From Rhizobacter sp. (GTDB lineage: Bacteria > Pseudomonadota > Gammaproteobacteria > Burkholderiales > Burkholderiaceae_C), in the NCBI GenBank assembly GCA_019635355.1, contig JAHBZQ010000001.1:4092001-4156000 (forward strand): 64,000 bases of DNA, in the 5' to 3' direction. The notes beneath the pieces are model-generated. The model searched no databases and had not been told where the DNA came from. It worked only from the letters and a program-made list of their open reading frames with translations. The translations under genes and the position numbers were made by a program. Shown piece by piece: positions 18,012 through 26,659 of the stretch (positions within the stretch are counted from its first letter, which is position 1; every line of letters starts with the position of its first letter).

Positions 18012-18953
18012 TCAGAAGAGCGCCATGCTGAGCTTGCGCCGGTACTGGTCGACGACCGGGTCGGCCGGCGCGGTGTTCACCTTGGCGGCGACTTCGAGCG
18101 TGCTCTTGGGTGCTGCGGCCTCGGTGCTCTTCGGGGCCGGCTTGCTCATCAGCTCCAGGATCGCGACGTAGGTCTTGCGCGCGAGTTCGCCATTCCAGGC
18201 TTTGTCGCGCATCACGATCTCCAGCAGCTCGTCCATGGCTTCAGTGAAGCGCTGCGCGGCGAAGTGCGTCTGCGCGAGTTCGAAGCGGGCCTCGAAGTCG
18301 CGGCGGTTGGCAGCAATGGCAGCGGCCAGTGCCTCGGGGCTGCGCGCGGACGCGGCCTTTTCACCCGCGTCGATCCAGTGGCCGGCGGCGGCGAGGCGCG
18401 CATCGAGCATCACCTTGCTCGCGACCGGCTCGAACGCGCGGCGTGCATCGGCCACACGGCCGGCCAGCAACAGGGCACGCAGGTAGTCGTAGCGGGCTGC
18501 GTCGTTGGCGGGGTCGATGGCCACCGCCTCCTGCAGCTTCTCGAGCGCGCTTTCGGTGTCGCCTTCGGCCATCAGTTCTTCCGCGGCGGCCACGTCCTCA
18601 TCAGCGGCCATCTCGGCGGCGCTCGGCACGTGGCGGTCGAGGAACTCGCGCAGTTGCGCCTCGGGCAGGGCACCCACGAAACCGTCGACCGGCTGGCCGT
18701 CCTTGAACATCACGCAGAACGGGATGCTGCGCACGCCAAACATCTGCGAGAGCTGGCCCGAGATCTCGGGCTGCTCGTCGGCGTTGCACTTGGCGAGCTT
18801 GAAGCGGCCGGCGTAGGCGACCTCCAGCTTCTCGAGCACTGGCGTCAGCGACTTGCAGGGGCCGCACCACGGGGCCCAGATGTCGAGCAGCACGGGTTGC
18901 TGCATCGAGGCTTGGATGAGGTCGGCTTCGAAGTTCTGGAGGGTGATGTCCAT
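18012..18953 (-). CDS. cnoX: CnoX/YbbN-type thioredoxin with TPR tail
   Basis: The 313-residue protein has an N-terminal thioredoxin fold (about 1-108) with active site WCGPC, followed by a helical TPR region (about 120-300) and a Lys/Ala-rich linker near the C-terminus. This layout matches YbbN/CnoX, a chaperedoxin that holds unfolding proteins under oxidative or bleach stress and passes them to GroEL or DnaK. The E. coli CnoX lacks a reducing CxxC (it has SxxC), whereas this protein keeps both cysteines and may therefore be redox-active. ATG 18953 is chosen because the upstream 57 bp do not resemble thioredoxin. Divergent from purE. Confidence 0.85.
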   Translation of the reverse strand: MDITLQNFEADLIQASMQQPVLLDIWAPWCGPCKSLTPVLEKLEVAYAGRFKLAKCNADEQPEISGQLSQMFGVRSIPFCVMFKDGQPVDGFVGALPEAQLREFLDRHVPSAAEMAADEDVAAAEELMAEGDTESALEKLQEAVAIDPANDAARYDYLRALLLAGRVADARRAFEPVASKVMLDARLAAAGHWIDAGEKAASARSPEALAAAIAANRRDFEARFELAQTHFAAQRFTEAMDELLEIVMRDKAWNGELARKTYVAILELMSKPAPKSTEAAAPKSTLEVAAKVNTAPADPVVDQYRRKLSMALF

Positions 18954-19036
18954 GGGTGGTGCGCCAGTGGGTCGGGCAGGGCAGGTGAAGCCTGCCCGCC
19001 TACAATTCAAGGTTCTTTGAGCACTTGGAGCGAGCC

Positions 19037-19531
19037 TTGAGCAGCGCCCCCGTGGTCGGCGTGGTGATGGGGTCCAGCAGCGACTGGGAGACCCTGCGCC
19101 TCGCGACCGAGATTCTCGCCGAGTTCGGTGTCCCCTTCGAAGCGCGGGTGGTCTCGGCCCACCGCATGCCCGACGACATGTTTGCCTACGCCGAAGGCGC
19201 CGCCTCGCGCGGCCTGAAGGCCATCATCGCCGGGGCCGGCGGTGCGGCCCACCTGCCGGGCATGCTGGCTGCCAAGACCACGGTGCCGGTGCTCGGTGTG
19301 CCGGTGGCCAGTCGTCATCTCCAGGGCGTGGACTCGCTTCACTCCATCGTGCAGATGCCCAAAGGCATTCCGGTCGCCACCTTCGCGATCGGCACGGCGG
19401 GTGCGGCCAACGCGGCGCTCTTCGCCGTCGCGATGCTGGCCAACGAGCAGCCCGCGCTGCGCGAGAAGCTGGAGGCCTATCGCGCCCGCCAGACCGAGGC
19501 GGCCCGTGCGATGACTGGCGAGCTGAAATGA
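19037..19531 (+). CDS. purE: N5-CAIR mutase PurE
   Basis: The 164-residue enzyme interconverts N5-CAIR and CAIR in purine synthesis. Class I PurE motifs are present: [12 protein letters not shown] at the N-terminus, [11 protein letters not shown] with the active-site His, and [12 protein letters not shown]. No ATG fits. A TTG at 19037 is preceded at the right distance (six bases) by GGAG at 19027-19030, while the TTG at 19025 would lie before that site, so 19037 is chosen. TACAAT at 19001-19006 is a likely -10 element. The stop codon overlaps the purK start as ATGA. Confidence 0.92.
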   Translation: MSSAPVVGVVMGSSSDWETLRLATEILAEFGVPFEARVVSAHRMPDDMFAYAEGAASRGLKAIIAGAGGAAHLPGMLAAKTTVPVLGVPVASRHLQGVDSLHSIVQMPKGIPVATFAIGTAGAANAALFAVAMLANEQPALREKLEAYRARQTEAARAMTGELK

Positions 19532-20694
19532 CGTCCGCGAAGTTCATCCCCCCTGGCGCGACGCTGGGCGTGATGGGCGGTGGCCAGCTCGGCCGCATGT
19601 TCGTGCACGCGGCCCAGCAGATGGGGTACTCGACCGCGGTGCTCGATGCCGACACGGCAAGCCCGGCCGGGCTGGTGTCACACCACCATGTGCGTACCGA
19701 CTACCTCGACGAGGCCGGTCTCGCGGAGCTGGCGCGTGTGTCGTCTGCCGTGACCACTGAATTCGAGAACGTGCCGGCCGCTGCCCTGCGCCGCCTTGGC
19801 GAAGCCCGCCCGGTTGCACCAAGCGGTGATGCGGTCGCCACCTGCCAGGACCGTGCGCTCGAGAAGGCGCATTTCGTCGCTTGCGGCGTGTCCTGCGCAC
19901 CGCACGCGGTGATCGAGACCGCGGCCCAGCTCGCCGCCGTACCCGACGAGCTGCTGCCCGGCGTGCTGAAGACCGCACGCCTTGGCTACGACGGCAAGGG
20001 CCAGGTGCGGGTTGCCACGCGCGACGAACTCGTCCGCGCCTGGGCCGAGCTGAAGCAGGTCGGCTGCGTGCTCGAAAAAATGCTGCCGCTGGCCTACGAG
20101 GTGAGCGTGATCGTGGCGCGTGGTGCGTCGGGCGAATGGGTGCACTTCCCGCTGCAGCAGAACCTGCACCGCGACGGCATCCTCGCGGTCACGCAAGTGC
20201 CCGCGCCCGACGTCACGCCGGTCGTGCAACAGCAAGCCGTCGCAGCGGCCGGCAAGATCGCCGAGACGCTCGGCTACGTCGGCGTGCTGTGCGTGGAGTT
20301 CTTCGTGCTGAAAGACGGCACGCTGGTCGCCAACGAAATGGCCCCGCGGCCGCACAACTCCGGCCACTACACGATCGACGCCTGCGACCTGTCGCAGTTC
20401 GACCTGCAGGTGCGCACGCTGACCCACGCGCCGCTGCGCGAGCCGCGCCTGCACTCGCCCGCCGTGATGCTCAACCTGCTCGGCGACCTGTGGTTCCGCC
20501 AAGGCGAGCTGGAAACCGCGCCGCCGTGGGACGCGGTGCTGGCCCTGCCCGGCGTGCACCTGCACCTCTATGGCAAGACCAGCGCACGCCGTGGCCGCAA
20601 GATGGGCCACCTCACCGTGACGGCGGCCACGGCCGAGGCCGCGCGGGCCACGGCGCTCCAGGCTGCGTCGCTGCTGGGTCTGGCGGCCTGGTGA
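19528..20694 (+). CDS. purK: N5-carboxyaminoimidazole ribonucleotide synthase PurK
   Basis: The 388-residue ATP-grasp enzyme makes N5-CAIR from AIR, bicarbonate and ATP, feeding PurE. Visible features are the N-terminal [12 protein letters not shown] dinucleotide-like loop, the [13 protein letters not shown] nucleotide-binding strand, [17 protein letters not shown] metal-binding region (here [12 protein letters not shown]) and [18 protein letters not shown]. Complete length. ATGA overlap with purE couples the two consecutive pathway enzymes. tsaC starts 21 bp downstream on the same strand. Confidence 0.95.
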   Translation: MTSAKFIPPGATLGVMGGGQLGRMFVHAAQQMGYSTAVLDADTASPAGLVSHHHVRTDYLDEAGLAELARVSSAVTTEFENVPAAALRRLGEARPVAPSGDAVATCQDRALEKAHFVACGVSCAPHAVIETAAQLAAVPDELLPGVLKTARLGYDGKGQVRVATRDELVRAWAELKQVGCVLEKMLPLAYEVSVIVARGASGEWVHFPLQQNLHRDGILAVTQVPAPDVTPVVQQQAVAAAGKIAETLGYVGVLCVEFFVLKDGTLVANEMAPRPHNSGHYTIDACDLSQFDLQVRTLTHAPLREPRLHSPAVMLNLLGDLWFRQGELETAPPWDAVLALPGVHLHLYGKTSARRGRKMGHLTVTAATAEAARATALQAASLLGLAAW

Positions 20695-20715
20695 TTGGCG
20701 CGGGGGCGTTGTCGC

Positions 20716-21708
20716 ATGCTGCTCGACGGTCGTGATGTCGGTGCCGTGGCGCGCGCCGCGCAGGCGCTCGCCGCGGGCGAGCTGGTGGGTCTGCCCACCG
20801 AGACGGTCTACGGCCTGGGGGCCCGCGCCGACGACGATGCCGCCGTGGCCCGCATCTTCGAGGCCAAGGGCCGGCCGGCCGACCACCCGCTGATCGTCCA
20901 CGTGGCCTCGCCCGCCGACGCCCTGGCCTTCGCCGCGCAGTGGCCGCCGGTCGCACAACGCCTGACCGAGGCGCTGTGGCCCGGCCCGCTCACCGTGATC
21001 GTGCCGCGCCGCCCCGACGTGGCCACGGCCGCGGCCGGTGGGCAACCGACTGTCGGCCTGCGCTGCCCACGCCACCCGGTGGCGCAGGCGCTGCTGAAGG
21101 AAGCCCAACGCCTGGGCGTGAAGGGCGTGGCCGCGCCGAGTGCCAACCGCTTCGGCCGCATCAGCCCCACGCTCGCGCGCCATGTGGTCGAAGAGCTGGG
21201 CGACGAACTGCTTGTGCTCGACGGTGGCCCGTGCGAAGGCGGCATCGAGTCGACCATCGTCGACTGCTCGCGCGGCCGGCCGGTGCTGCTCAGGCCCGGC
21301 GTGATCACGCGCGCGCGGCTGGAGGCGATCGCCGGCGAGCCGGTGCTCGACCGCGACGATGCGGCGCCGAAGGCCTCGGGCACGCTGGAGGCGCACTACG
21401 CGCCGCGCGCGAAGCTGCGGCTGATGCCGGCCGACATGCTGCGCCAGGCGCTGCAGGTGCTCGATGCACCGGGCCAGCCGACGTCTTTGAAGCTGGCGGT
21501 ATATTGCCGCACCGTGCCGCGCAGCGTGGCGCGCGGCGTGATCTACCGGGCGATGCCCACCGAGGCGGTGCCGGCCGCCCACCAACTCTTTTCCACCTTG
21601 CGTGAACTGGATGACCAGGGCGCGCATCTCATCTGGGTCGAAACGCCGCCCGACACCCCCGAGTGGGACGGCGTGCGCGACCGGCTGCAGCGTGCCGCGG
21701 CCGCCTGA
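20716..21708 (+). CDS. tsaC: Threonylcarbamoyl-AMP synthase (Sua5/TsaC2 type)
   Basis: The 330-residue protein makes threonylcarbamoyl-AMP from threonine, bicarbonate and ATP, the first step of t6A37 modification in tRNAs that read ANN codons. The YrdC domain (about 1-200) has the LPTETVYGLGA block, KGRPADHPLIVH and PSANRFGRISPT. The extra C-terminal domain (about 205-330) after the DAAPKASGTLEAHYAP linker marks the longer Sua5 class rather than short TsaC. tsaB, another t6A gene, lies 2.9 kb downstream. It is probably cotranscribed with purE-purK. Confidence 0.93.
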   Translation: MLLDGRDVGAVARAAQALAAGELVGLPTETVYGLGARADDDAAVARIFEAKGRPADHPLIVHVASPADALAFAAQWPPVAQRLTEALWPGPLTVIVPRRPDVATAAAGGQPTVGLRCPRHPVAQALLKEAQRLGVKGVAAPSANRFGRISPTLARHVVEELGDELLVLDGGPCEGGIESTIVDCSRGRPVLLRPGVITRARLEAIAGEPVLDRDDAAPKASGTLEAHYAPRAKLRLMPADMLRQALQVLDAPGQPTSLKLAVYCRTVPRSVARGVIYRAMPTEAVPAAHQLFSTLRELDDQGAHLIWVETPPDTPEWDGVRDRLQRAAAA

Positions 21709-21726
21709 CCCCCTCTTGGAGATTTC

Positions 21727-22695
21727 ATGAAGTTGTCGTTGGCAAAGCTGAACCTGTTGCGTGTGACCCTGGCGAGCTTCGCCGTGGCCCTGCTGGCCTC
21801 GTGCGGGGGCGGGGATCAGATCGAGAAGTTCGTGCCCGACCGCATCATCGTGTTCGGCGACGAGGCCAGCGTCATCGACGACAGCGCCACGGCGAACCAG
21901 GGCCTCAAGTACACCGTCAACGGCATCGGCCGCAACACCGATGGCACGCTGAACGGCGTGCGCGATTGCACCCGCAACCCGATCTGGGTGCAGGTGCTCG
22001 CCAACGACTACGGCTACGTGTTCGACGAGTGCCGGGCGGCCGGCGTGACGCCGCGCGCGTTCATGCGTGCCGCGAATGGCAGCACCGCGGCCGACGTGCG
22101 TGCGGCGATCACTGCCTACATGGCCAGCCCCGGCTTCACCGACCGTGACCTCGTGACCATCATGGTGGGCACGCACGACGTGCTCGCCGCCGCCGCCCTG
22201 GCCACGCCCGAGCTCGCGATCGCCGCGGCCGAAGCGGCCGGCAACATGGTGGGTGAAGAGGTGATTCGTGTCACCAACCGTGGCGCCAGGGTGCTGGTGT
22301 CGACCATCCCCGACGTCAGCACGACGCCGGACGGACGCCTGTCCCCGCAGGCTTCGCTGCTGCAGACGCTGACGCAGCGCTTCAACGCGCGGCTGCGCGT
22401 CAAGCTGCAAGAGGTGCGCGGAGGCGGCCATTCGGCTGGCCTCGTGCTCGGCGACGAGCTGGTGCTGGTGATCCTGCGCTCGCCCTCGGGCTACGGCATC
22501 ACCAACACCGTGCAGGCGGTGTGCACGCCGGCCCTGTTCAGCTGCGATGAGCAGAATGGCCTGGTGCCCGAGGCGGTGACCACCGGCAACCACGGCAATG
22601 ACTGGCTCTGGGCCGGCCCCTACCAACTCGGCGCCAACGCCCAGACGCGCCTGGGCCAGGCCGCCGTCTACCGCGCCCGCAACAACCCGTTCTGA
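21727..22695 (+). CDS. Lipoprotein with a degenerate SGNH/GDSL-like fold
   Basis: The 322-residue protein has a lipoprotein signal peptide (lipobox LLASC, Cys26). The sequence then follows the SGNH/GDSL pattern: a block I strand RIIVFGDEAS (39-48), a block III-like IMVGTHD (145-151) and a C-terminal block V-like WLWAGPYQLGANAQ (293-306). In true GDSL esterases block I reads GDS with the Ser nucleophile; here it is GDE. Block III is GTHD rather than GxND, and the C-terminal D-x-x-H is not recognisable. It is probably a non-catalytic relative or uses a different chemistry. It lies downstream of purE-purK-tsaC and ends one base before the convergent SemiSWEET gene. Confidence 0.6.
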   Translation: MKLSLAKLNLLRVTLASFAVALLASCGGGDQIEKFVPDRIIVFGDEASVIDDSATANQGLKYTVNGIGRNTDGTLNGVRDCTRNPIWVQVLANDYGYVFDECRAAGVTPRAFMRAANGSTAADVRAAITAYMASPGFTDRDLVTIMVGTHDVLAAAALATPELAIAAAEAAGNMVGEEVIRVTNRGARVLVSTIPDVSTTPDGRLSPQASLLQTLTQRFNARLRVKLQEVRGGGHSAGLVLGDELVLVILRSPSGYGITNTVQAVCTPALFSCDEQNGLVPEAVTTGNHGNDWLWAGPYQLGANAQTRLGQAAVYRARNNPF

Positions 22696-22696
22696 G

Positions 22697-22987
22697 TCAG
22701 CGGGTCGGCGGCCGGCGCCGCCGACGGGTCTCGATCGTCACCTTCATCGCGAGGATGCTCAGCGCGAGCGCCAGCGTCACCGCGTTGGCGACGCTGATCG
22801 GCCATGAGCGCAACACGACCCCGTAGGCCAGCCACAGCGCCACGCCCACGGTGAAGGCGCTGTACATGCCGAGCGAGATGCCGCTAACGTCGCGTGTGCG
22901 GAAGGTGTGCCACGCCTGCAGGGCGAAGGAGCCGGTGGTGAGCGTGGCGGCGACGTAGCCCAGCCAGTCGAGCGCGAGGTGGTCCAT
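22697..22987 (-). CDS. SemiSWEET-type sugar transporter
   Basis: The 96-residue protein has three transmembrane helices in the MtN3/PQ-loop arrangement: LGYVAATLTTGSFALQAWHTFRTRDVSGIS, then two further hydrophobic segments with a conserved Trp-Leu-Ala-Tyr-Gly. Bacterial SemiSWEETs of this size form dimers that transport sugars by facilitated diffusion; the substrate here cannot be predicted. A basic Arg-rich tail follows the last helix. The gene lies three bases downstream of dacB on the same strand and ends next to the convergent GDSL-like gene. Confidence 0.85.
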   Translation of the reverse strand: MDHLALDWLGYVAATLTTGSFALQAWHTFRTRDVSGISLGMYSAFTVGVALWLAYGVVLRSWPISVANAVTLALALSILAMKVTIETRRRRRPPTR

Positions 22988-22990
22988 CGT

Positions 22991-24544
22991 TCAGCTGGGT
23001 TGGGCGGAGGATGCCGGAGCCGAGGCCGGCGCCGGGGAGGCCGCCGATGCAGCGGGCTCTGGCGGCGGCACGACGAGCGGCTGCGGCGGCACCGGCGGCG
23101 TGAAGTCGTTCGCCGTCCACTGCACCATCGCCTCCAGCGCGGGCCGTGCAAGGTTGGCGTTGGCGTGGTTGATGACGGCGACGAGCACATAGCGCCGGCC
23201 GCCGCTGCTGAGCACGTAGCCAGCGAGTCCGGCCACACCGTTGAGCGAGCCGGTCTTGAGATGCGCACGGCCGGTGGCGCCGTTGCGCGCGCGGCGCAGC
23301 GTGCCGTCGACGCCGATCACCGGCAGCGAACTCATCAGCTCCGGCATCGACGGCCCGGCATACATTGCCTGCAGCAGCCGGGCCAGCAGCTGGGCGCTCA
23401 GGCGCGCGTCGCGCGACAGGCCCGAGCCGTTGTCGATCACCGCGCTGCGCGCCGCGTCGCCGAAACGTTCGGCCAGCCAGCTGCGCACCAGGTCGCGTGC
23501 CTGCTCGGGCGTGCCGGGGCCGCCGCGCTGCGATGTCGGCACGGCAAGGGGCAACGTGAGGAAGAGCTGCTGCGCCATCACGTTGTTGCTGAACTTGTTG
23601 ATGTCGCGCACCACTTCCGCCAGGGCCGGTGACGCGACCTGGAACGTTGGCGCATCACCCGGCGCCTGACCTTCGCGAACCCGCCCCACGAGCTTGCCGC
23701 CCATTTCGCGCCACAGACCGGCGAGCACGCGGGCGTTGTAGCTCGCGGGGTCGGCATAGGCGACCTGCCAGAACTGCTCGCCGCAGCTCGCCGGGTAGTG
23801 GCCCATGAAGCGGATGCGTAGCGGGTCGGTGAAGTCGGGTCGCAGCGCCTCGCGCCAGTCGTTGCAGACGCCCTGCGCCGACAGCGGGACCGTGAGGTCG
23901 ATGCGCACACCGGCCAGCGGCGGCTCGCTGGAGACCACGGCCAGGCCGCGTGCGGGGTCGGGTGTGAAGGTCAGCTGCACCGACTTGTAGTTGAGCAGCA
24001 GCGCATCGGGGCCGGTGTTCTGCGGGCTGTAAGGCTTGGCGTCGAAGGCGGCCGGGTTGTGCGGTGGCAGGCTGAAGGTGCTGCGGTCGAGCACGATGTC
24101 GCCCCGGATCTCGCGCACGCCCAGCTGCTGCACGCGGCGCAGCACCTGCCACAGGCGCTCCTGCACGAACTTCGGGTCGCCGCTGCCCTTGATGACGAGG
24201 TTGCCTTCGAGCACGCCGTTGAGCGTGCTGCCCTGGACCCACACCGGCGTGCTCCACGCCCAGGCGGGGCCGAGCAGGTCGAGCGCCGCGCTGGTGGTGA
24301 CGAGCTTCATCAGCGACGCCGGGTTCACTGGCAGCTGCGGCTGCCAGGCGAGGCGTGCCTCGGAAGCGCCGACCTCCTGCGCCACCACGACCATCGCTTC
24401 GCGGGGCACGCCGGCACGCGTCAGGGCGGCGTCGACTTCGGGCGGCAAGCCCACGATCGGGGCGGCGCTGGCCTGCGAGGCCAGGCAGATCAGGCCGGCC
24501 GCGCAGACCGCGCAGAGGCCGCGCACGATGTCGCGTATCAGCAT
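22991..24544 (-). CDS. dacB: D-alanyl-D-alanine carboxypeptidase/endopeptidase (PBP4, DacB)
   Basis: The 517-residue periplasmic enzyme trims or cleaves peptidoglycan peptide cross-links. A Sec signal peptide of about 28 residues is followed by the serine-peptidase S13 motifs: SLMK (Ser77 nucleophile, Lys80), an SNN triad motif (in KFSNNVMAQ) and KTG (in HLKTGSLNG). A large insert between the SxxK and SxN motifs is typical of PBP4. The C-terminus is a Pro/Ala/Ser-rich tail of about 35 residues not usual in E. coli PBP4. Divergent from tsaB with 56 bp between the starts. Confidence 0.93.
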   Translation of the reverse strand: MLIRDIVRGLCAVCAAGLICLASQASAAPIVGLPPEVDAALTRAGVPREAMVVVAQEVGASEARLAWQPQLPVNPASLMKLVTTSAALDLLGPAWAWSTPVWVQGSTLNGVLEGNLVIKGSGDPKFVQERLWQVLRRVQQLGVREIRGDIVLDRSTFSLPPHNPAAFDAKPYSPQNTGPDALLLNYKSVQLTFTPDPARGLAVVSSEPPLAGVRIDLTVPLSAQGVCNDWREALRPDFTDPLRIRFMGHYPASCGEQFWQVAYADPASYNARVLAGLWREMGGKLVGRVREGQAPGDAPTFQVASPALAEVVRDINKFSNNVMAQQLFLTLPLAVPTSQRGGPGTPEQARDLVRSWLAERFGDAARSAVIDNGSGLSRDARLSAQLLARLLQAMYAGPSMPELMSSLPVIGVDGTLRRARNGATGRAHLKTGSLNGVAGLAGYVLSSGGRRYVLVAVINHANANLARPALEAMVQWTANDFTPPVPPQPLVVPPPEPAASAASPAPASAPASSAQPS

Positions 24545-24600
24545 GGGGAGATGATCGCATGGGCCCTGTCGAGGGAAGGGCGCCCGGTAGACTCCTTCCC

Positions 24601-25323
24601 ATGACCCGCCTGCTGGCTTTCGACACCTCGACCGACGCGATGAGCCTCGCGCTGCGCACGCCGCAGGGTGTGCGCACGCGCGACGAAGCGGGCGGTGCCA
24701 AGGCCTCGGCGCGGCTGGTGCCCGAACTGCTGGCCCTGCTGGCCGATGGCGGTTGCACCTTGCAGGAACTCGATGCCATCGCGTTCGGCTGCGGCCCCGG
24801 GGCGTTCACCGGCCTGCGCACCGCATGCTCGGTGGCGCAGGGCTTGGCCTTCGGTGCGAGCAAGCCGGTGGTGCCGGTCGACAGCCTGCTGATCGTGGCG
24901 CAGGACGCGCGCACCCAGCTCGCCGATGGCGCGCCCGCCGAGCTGTGGGTGGCGATGGACGCCCGCATGGACGAGGTCTACGCCGGTGCCTACCGCTGGA
25001 ACACGGGCCGCTGGTCGGTGCTGTCGGCGCCGGCGCTCTACACCGTCGACGGCCTCAATGCGCAGTGGCAGGCAACACCGCCGGCACTCGTGGCCGGGTC
25101 GGCGCTCGAGGCTTTCGGCGATCGGCTGCTGCTCGGTTCCGCGGCGACCGTGCGCCACGAGCGCTCTCGTGCTGCCGCGCTCATCGACGTGGCCTCGCAG
25201 CTGCTGGCCGAGGGCCGGACCGTCGATGCCACGCACGCGTTGCCGGTGTACCTGCGCGACAAGGTCGCGCAGACCACGCAGGAGCGCGAAGCCGCGCGCG
25301 CCGCGAAAGAGGTCGCGACATGA
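24601..25323 (+). CDS. tsaB: tRNA threonylcarbamoyladenosine biosynthesis protein TsaB
   Basis: The 240-residue ASKHA-fold protein is the scaffold partner of TsaD and TsaE in transferring the threonylcarbamoyl group to A37 of tRNA. Characteristic blocks are LLAFDTSTDAMSLAL at the N-terminus and GCGPGAFTGLRTACS around 63-77. Length is normal. It overlaps rimI by four bases (ATGA-type), the usual tsaB-rimI arrangement. No Shine-Dalgarno precedes ATG 24601; TAGACT lies seven bases before it, and a GGGAAGG/CCTTCCC inverted repeat covers the short leader. Confidence 0.93.
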   Translation: MTRLLAFDTSTDAMSLALRTPQGVRTRDEAGGAKASARLVPELLALLADGGCTLQELDAIAFGCGPGAFTGLRTACSVAQGLAFGASKPVVPVDSLLIVAQDARTQLADGAPAELWVAMDARMDEVYAGAYRWNTGRWSVLSAPALYTVDGLNAQWQATPPALVAGSALEAFGDRLLLGSAATVRHERSRAAALIDVASQLLAEGRTVDATHALPVYLRDKVAQTTQEREAARAAKEVAT

Positions 25324-25820
25324 GTGCGGTGCTGCGCGACGAGCGCCTGCTGCTCCCGATGACCGTGAAGCAGCTCGACGCCGTGCTCGCCATCGAGCTG
25401 CAGGCCTACCCCTTCCCGTGGACCCGCGGCAACTTCATCGACTCGCTGGCTGCCGGTTATCCGGCGCAGGTGCTGCACGGACCTCACGGCGAGCTGCTGG
25501 GCTACTTCATCGCGATGGAGGGAGTCGACGAGCTGCACCTGCTCAACATCACCGTCGCGCCCGCGGCGCAAGGGCAGGGCCACGCCCGCTTCATGCTCGA
25601 CGAGCTGTGCGCCCTGGGCCGCGCCCGCGGCGCGCACCAGATCTGGCTCGAGGTGCGTGGCAGCAACCTGCGCGCGCGCCGCATCTATGAGCGCTACGGC
25701 TTTCGCCACATCGGCCTGCGCCGCGGCTACTACCCGGCCTCGCGCGACGAATACCCGAACGGTCGGGAAGACGCGATCGTGATGAGTCTTTCACTGGAGG
25801 CCGCGCGTGGGGTGGACTGA
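25320..25820 (+). CDS. rimI: Ribosomal protein S18-alanine N-acetyltransferase RimI
   Basis: The 166-residue GNAT-family enzyme acetylates the N-terminal alanine of ribosomal protein S18. The GNAT signature lies around 80-125, with LHLLNITVAPAAQGQGHARFML forming the acetyl-CoA-binding loop (Gln-Gly-Gln-Gly-His) and the RRIYERYGFRHIG block after it. The N-terminal AYPFPWTRGNF block is typical of RimI. Its start overlaps the tsaB stop and its 3' end overlaps the uracil-DNA glycosylase start by 14 bp, so all three are coupled. Confidence 0.93.
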   Translation: MSAVLRDERLLLPMTVKQLDAVLAIELQAYPFPWTRGNFIDSLAAGYPAQVLHGPHGELLGYFIAMEGVDELHLLNITVAPAAQGQGHARFMLDELCALGRARGAHQIWLEVRGSNLRARRIYERYGFRHIGLRRGYYPASRDEYPNGREDAIVMSLSLEAARGVD

Positions 25821-26604
25821 CCGCCAGGTTGCGATGCTGGCCGAGATGGGCATCCGCGTGTGGAACCGCGCCGAGCCCGAAGACGCGCCGGCCGCCGTCG
25901 AGGCGCCGGCCGATGCGGTGGCGGTTGCGAGGCCGGTGGCGGCACCGGCGCCGTCTCCCCGGGAGCAGCCGCTCGCACCGCCGCCCAGGGCGATGCCGGG
26001 CTCGCGCCCGCTGGGCACCGAGACGATGGACTGGCCCACGCTGCGCGCCGCCGTCGCCGGCTGCACCGCCTGCAAGCTGTGCGGTGGCCGCACCAACACC
26101 GTGTTCGGCGTCGGTCACGAGCGTGCGCACTGGATGATCGTCGGCGAAGCGCCGGGCGAGCAGGAAGACCGCCAGGGCGAGCCCTTCGTCGGCAAGTCGG
26201 GCCAGCTGCTCGACAACATGCTGCGCGCCGTCGGCCTGACACGCGGCGAGGCTGCTGCGGCCGAACAGGTCTTCATCGCCAACACGGTGAAGTGCCGCCC
26301 GCCCGGCAACCGCAACCCCGAGCCCGAAGAGCTCGCGCAGTGCGAGCCGTATCTCATCCGCCAGATCGCGCTGGTGCAGCCGCGCATCATCCTCGCGATG
26401 GGGCGTTTCGCGGTGCAGAGCCTCTTGCGCAGCGACGAGCCCATCGGCCGCCTGCGCGGCCGTGTGCACCAGTACCAGGGCGTGCCGCTCATCGTGACCT
26501 ACCACCCGGCCTACCTGCTGCGCAACCCGGAGGACAAGGCCAAGTCCTGGGACGACCTCTGCCTCGCGCGCGAGGTGCTGCAGAAGGCCCTCGCCACCCC
26601 CTAG
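25807..26604 (+). CDS. Family 4 uracil-DNA glycosylase with 4Fe-4S cluster
   Basis: The 265-residue enzyme removes uracil from DNA in base-excision repair. After a Pro/Ala-rich N-terminal extension of about 70 residues, the catalytic domain has the cluster ligands Cys86, Cys89, Cys163 and Cys179, the GEAPGEQED motif (113-121) and the TYHPAYLLRNP block near the C-terminus. These fit the type 4 (UDGa) or SPO1-polymerase-related class. The GTG start at 25807 lies inside the end of rimI (14-bp overlap). In many Burkholderiales this gene directly follows tsaB-rimI. Confidence 0.9.
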   Translation: MGWTDRQVAMLAEMGIRVWNRAEPEDAPAAVEAPADAVAVARPVAAPAPSPREQPLAPPPRAMPGSRPLGTETMDWPTLRAAVAGCTACKLCGGRTNTVFGVGHERAHWMIVGEAPGEQEDRQGEPFVGKSGQLLDNMLRAVGLTRGEAAAAEQVFIANTVKCRPPGNRNPEPEELAQCEPYLIRQIALVQPRIILAMGRFAVQSLLRSDEPIGRLRGRVHQYQGVPLIVTYHPAYLLRNPEDKAKSWDDLCLAREVLQKALATP

Positions 26605-26659
26605 GCTGAGCGTCTCTCCGAGGGTGAAAACCAGGGGGTGACGGCTATCATGGCCCGCC

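Noticed and set aside
19678..22626. A minus-strand open frame of 982 codons opposite purK, tsaC and the GDSL-like gene
   Set aside because: All three plus-strand genes are recognisable and this translation is His/Arg/Gln-rich antisense sequence with no motif.
24573..24600. GGGAAGG/CCTTCCC inverted repeat before tsaB as a riboswitch or operator
   Set aside because: Arms are only seven bases with a 14-base spacer, and the stretch is purine/pyrimidine-biased; mentioned under tsaB but too weak to call separately.
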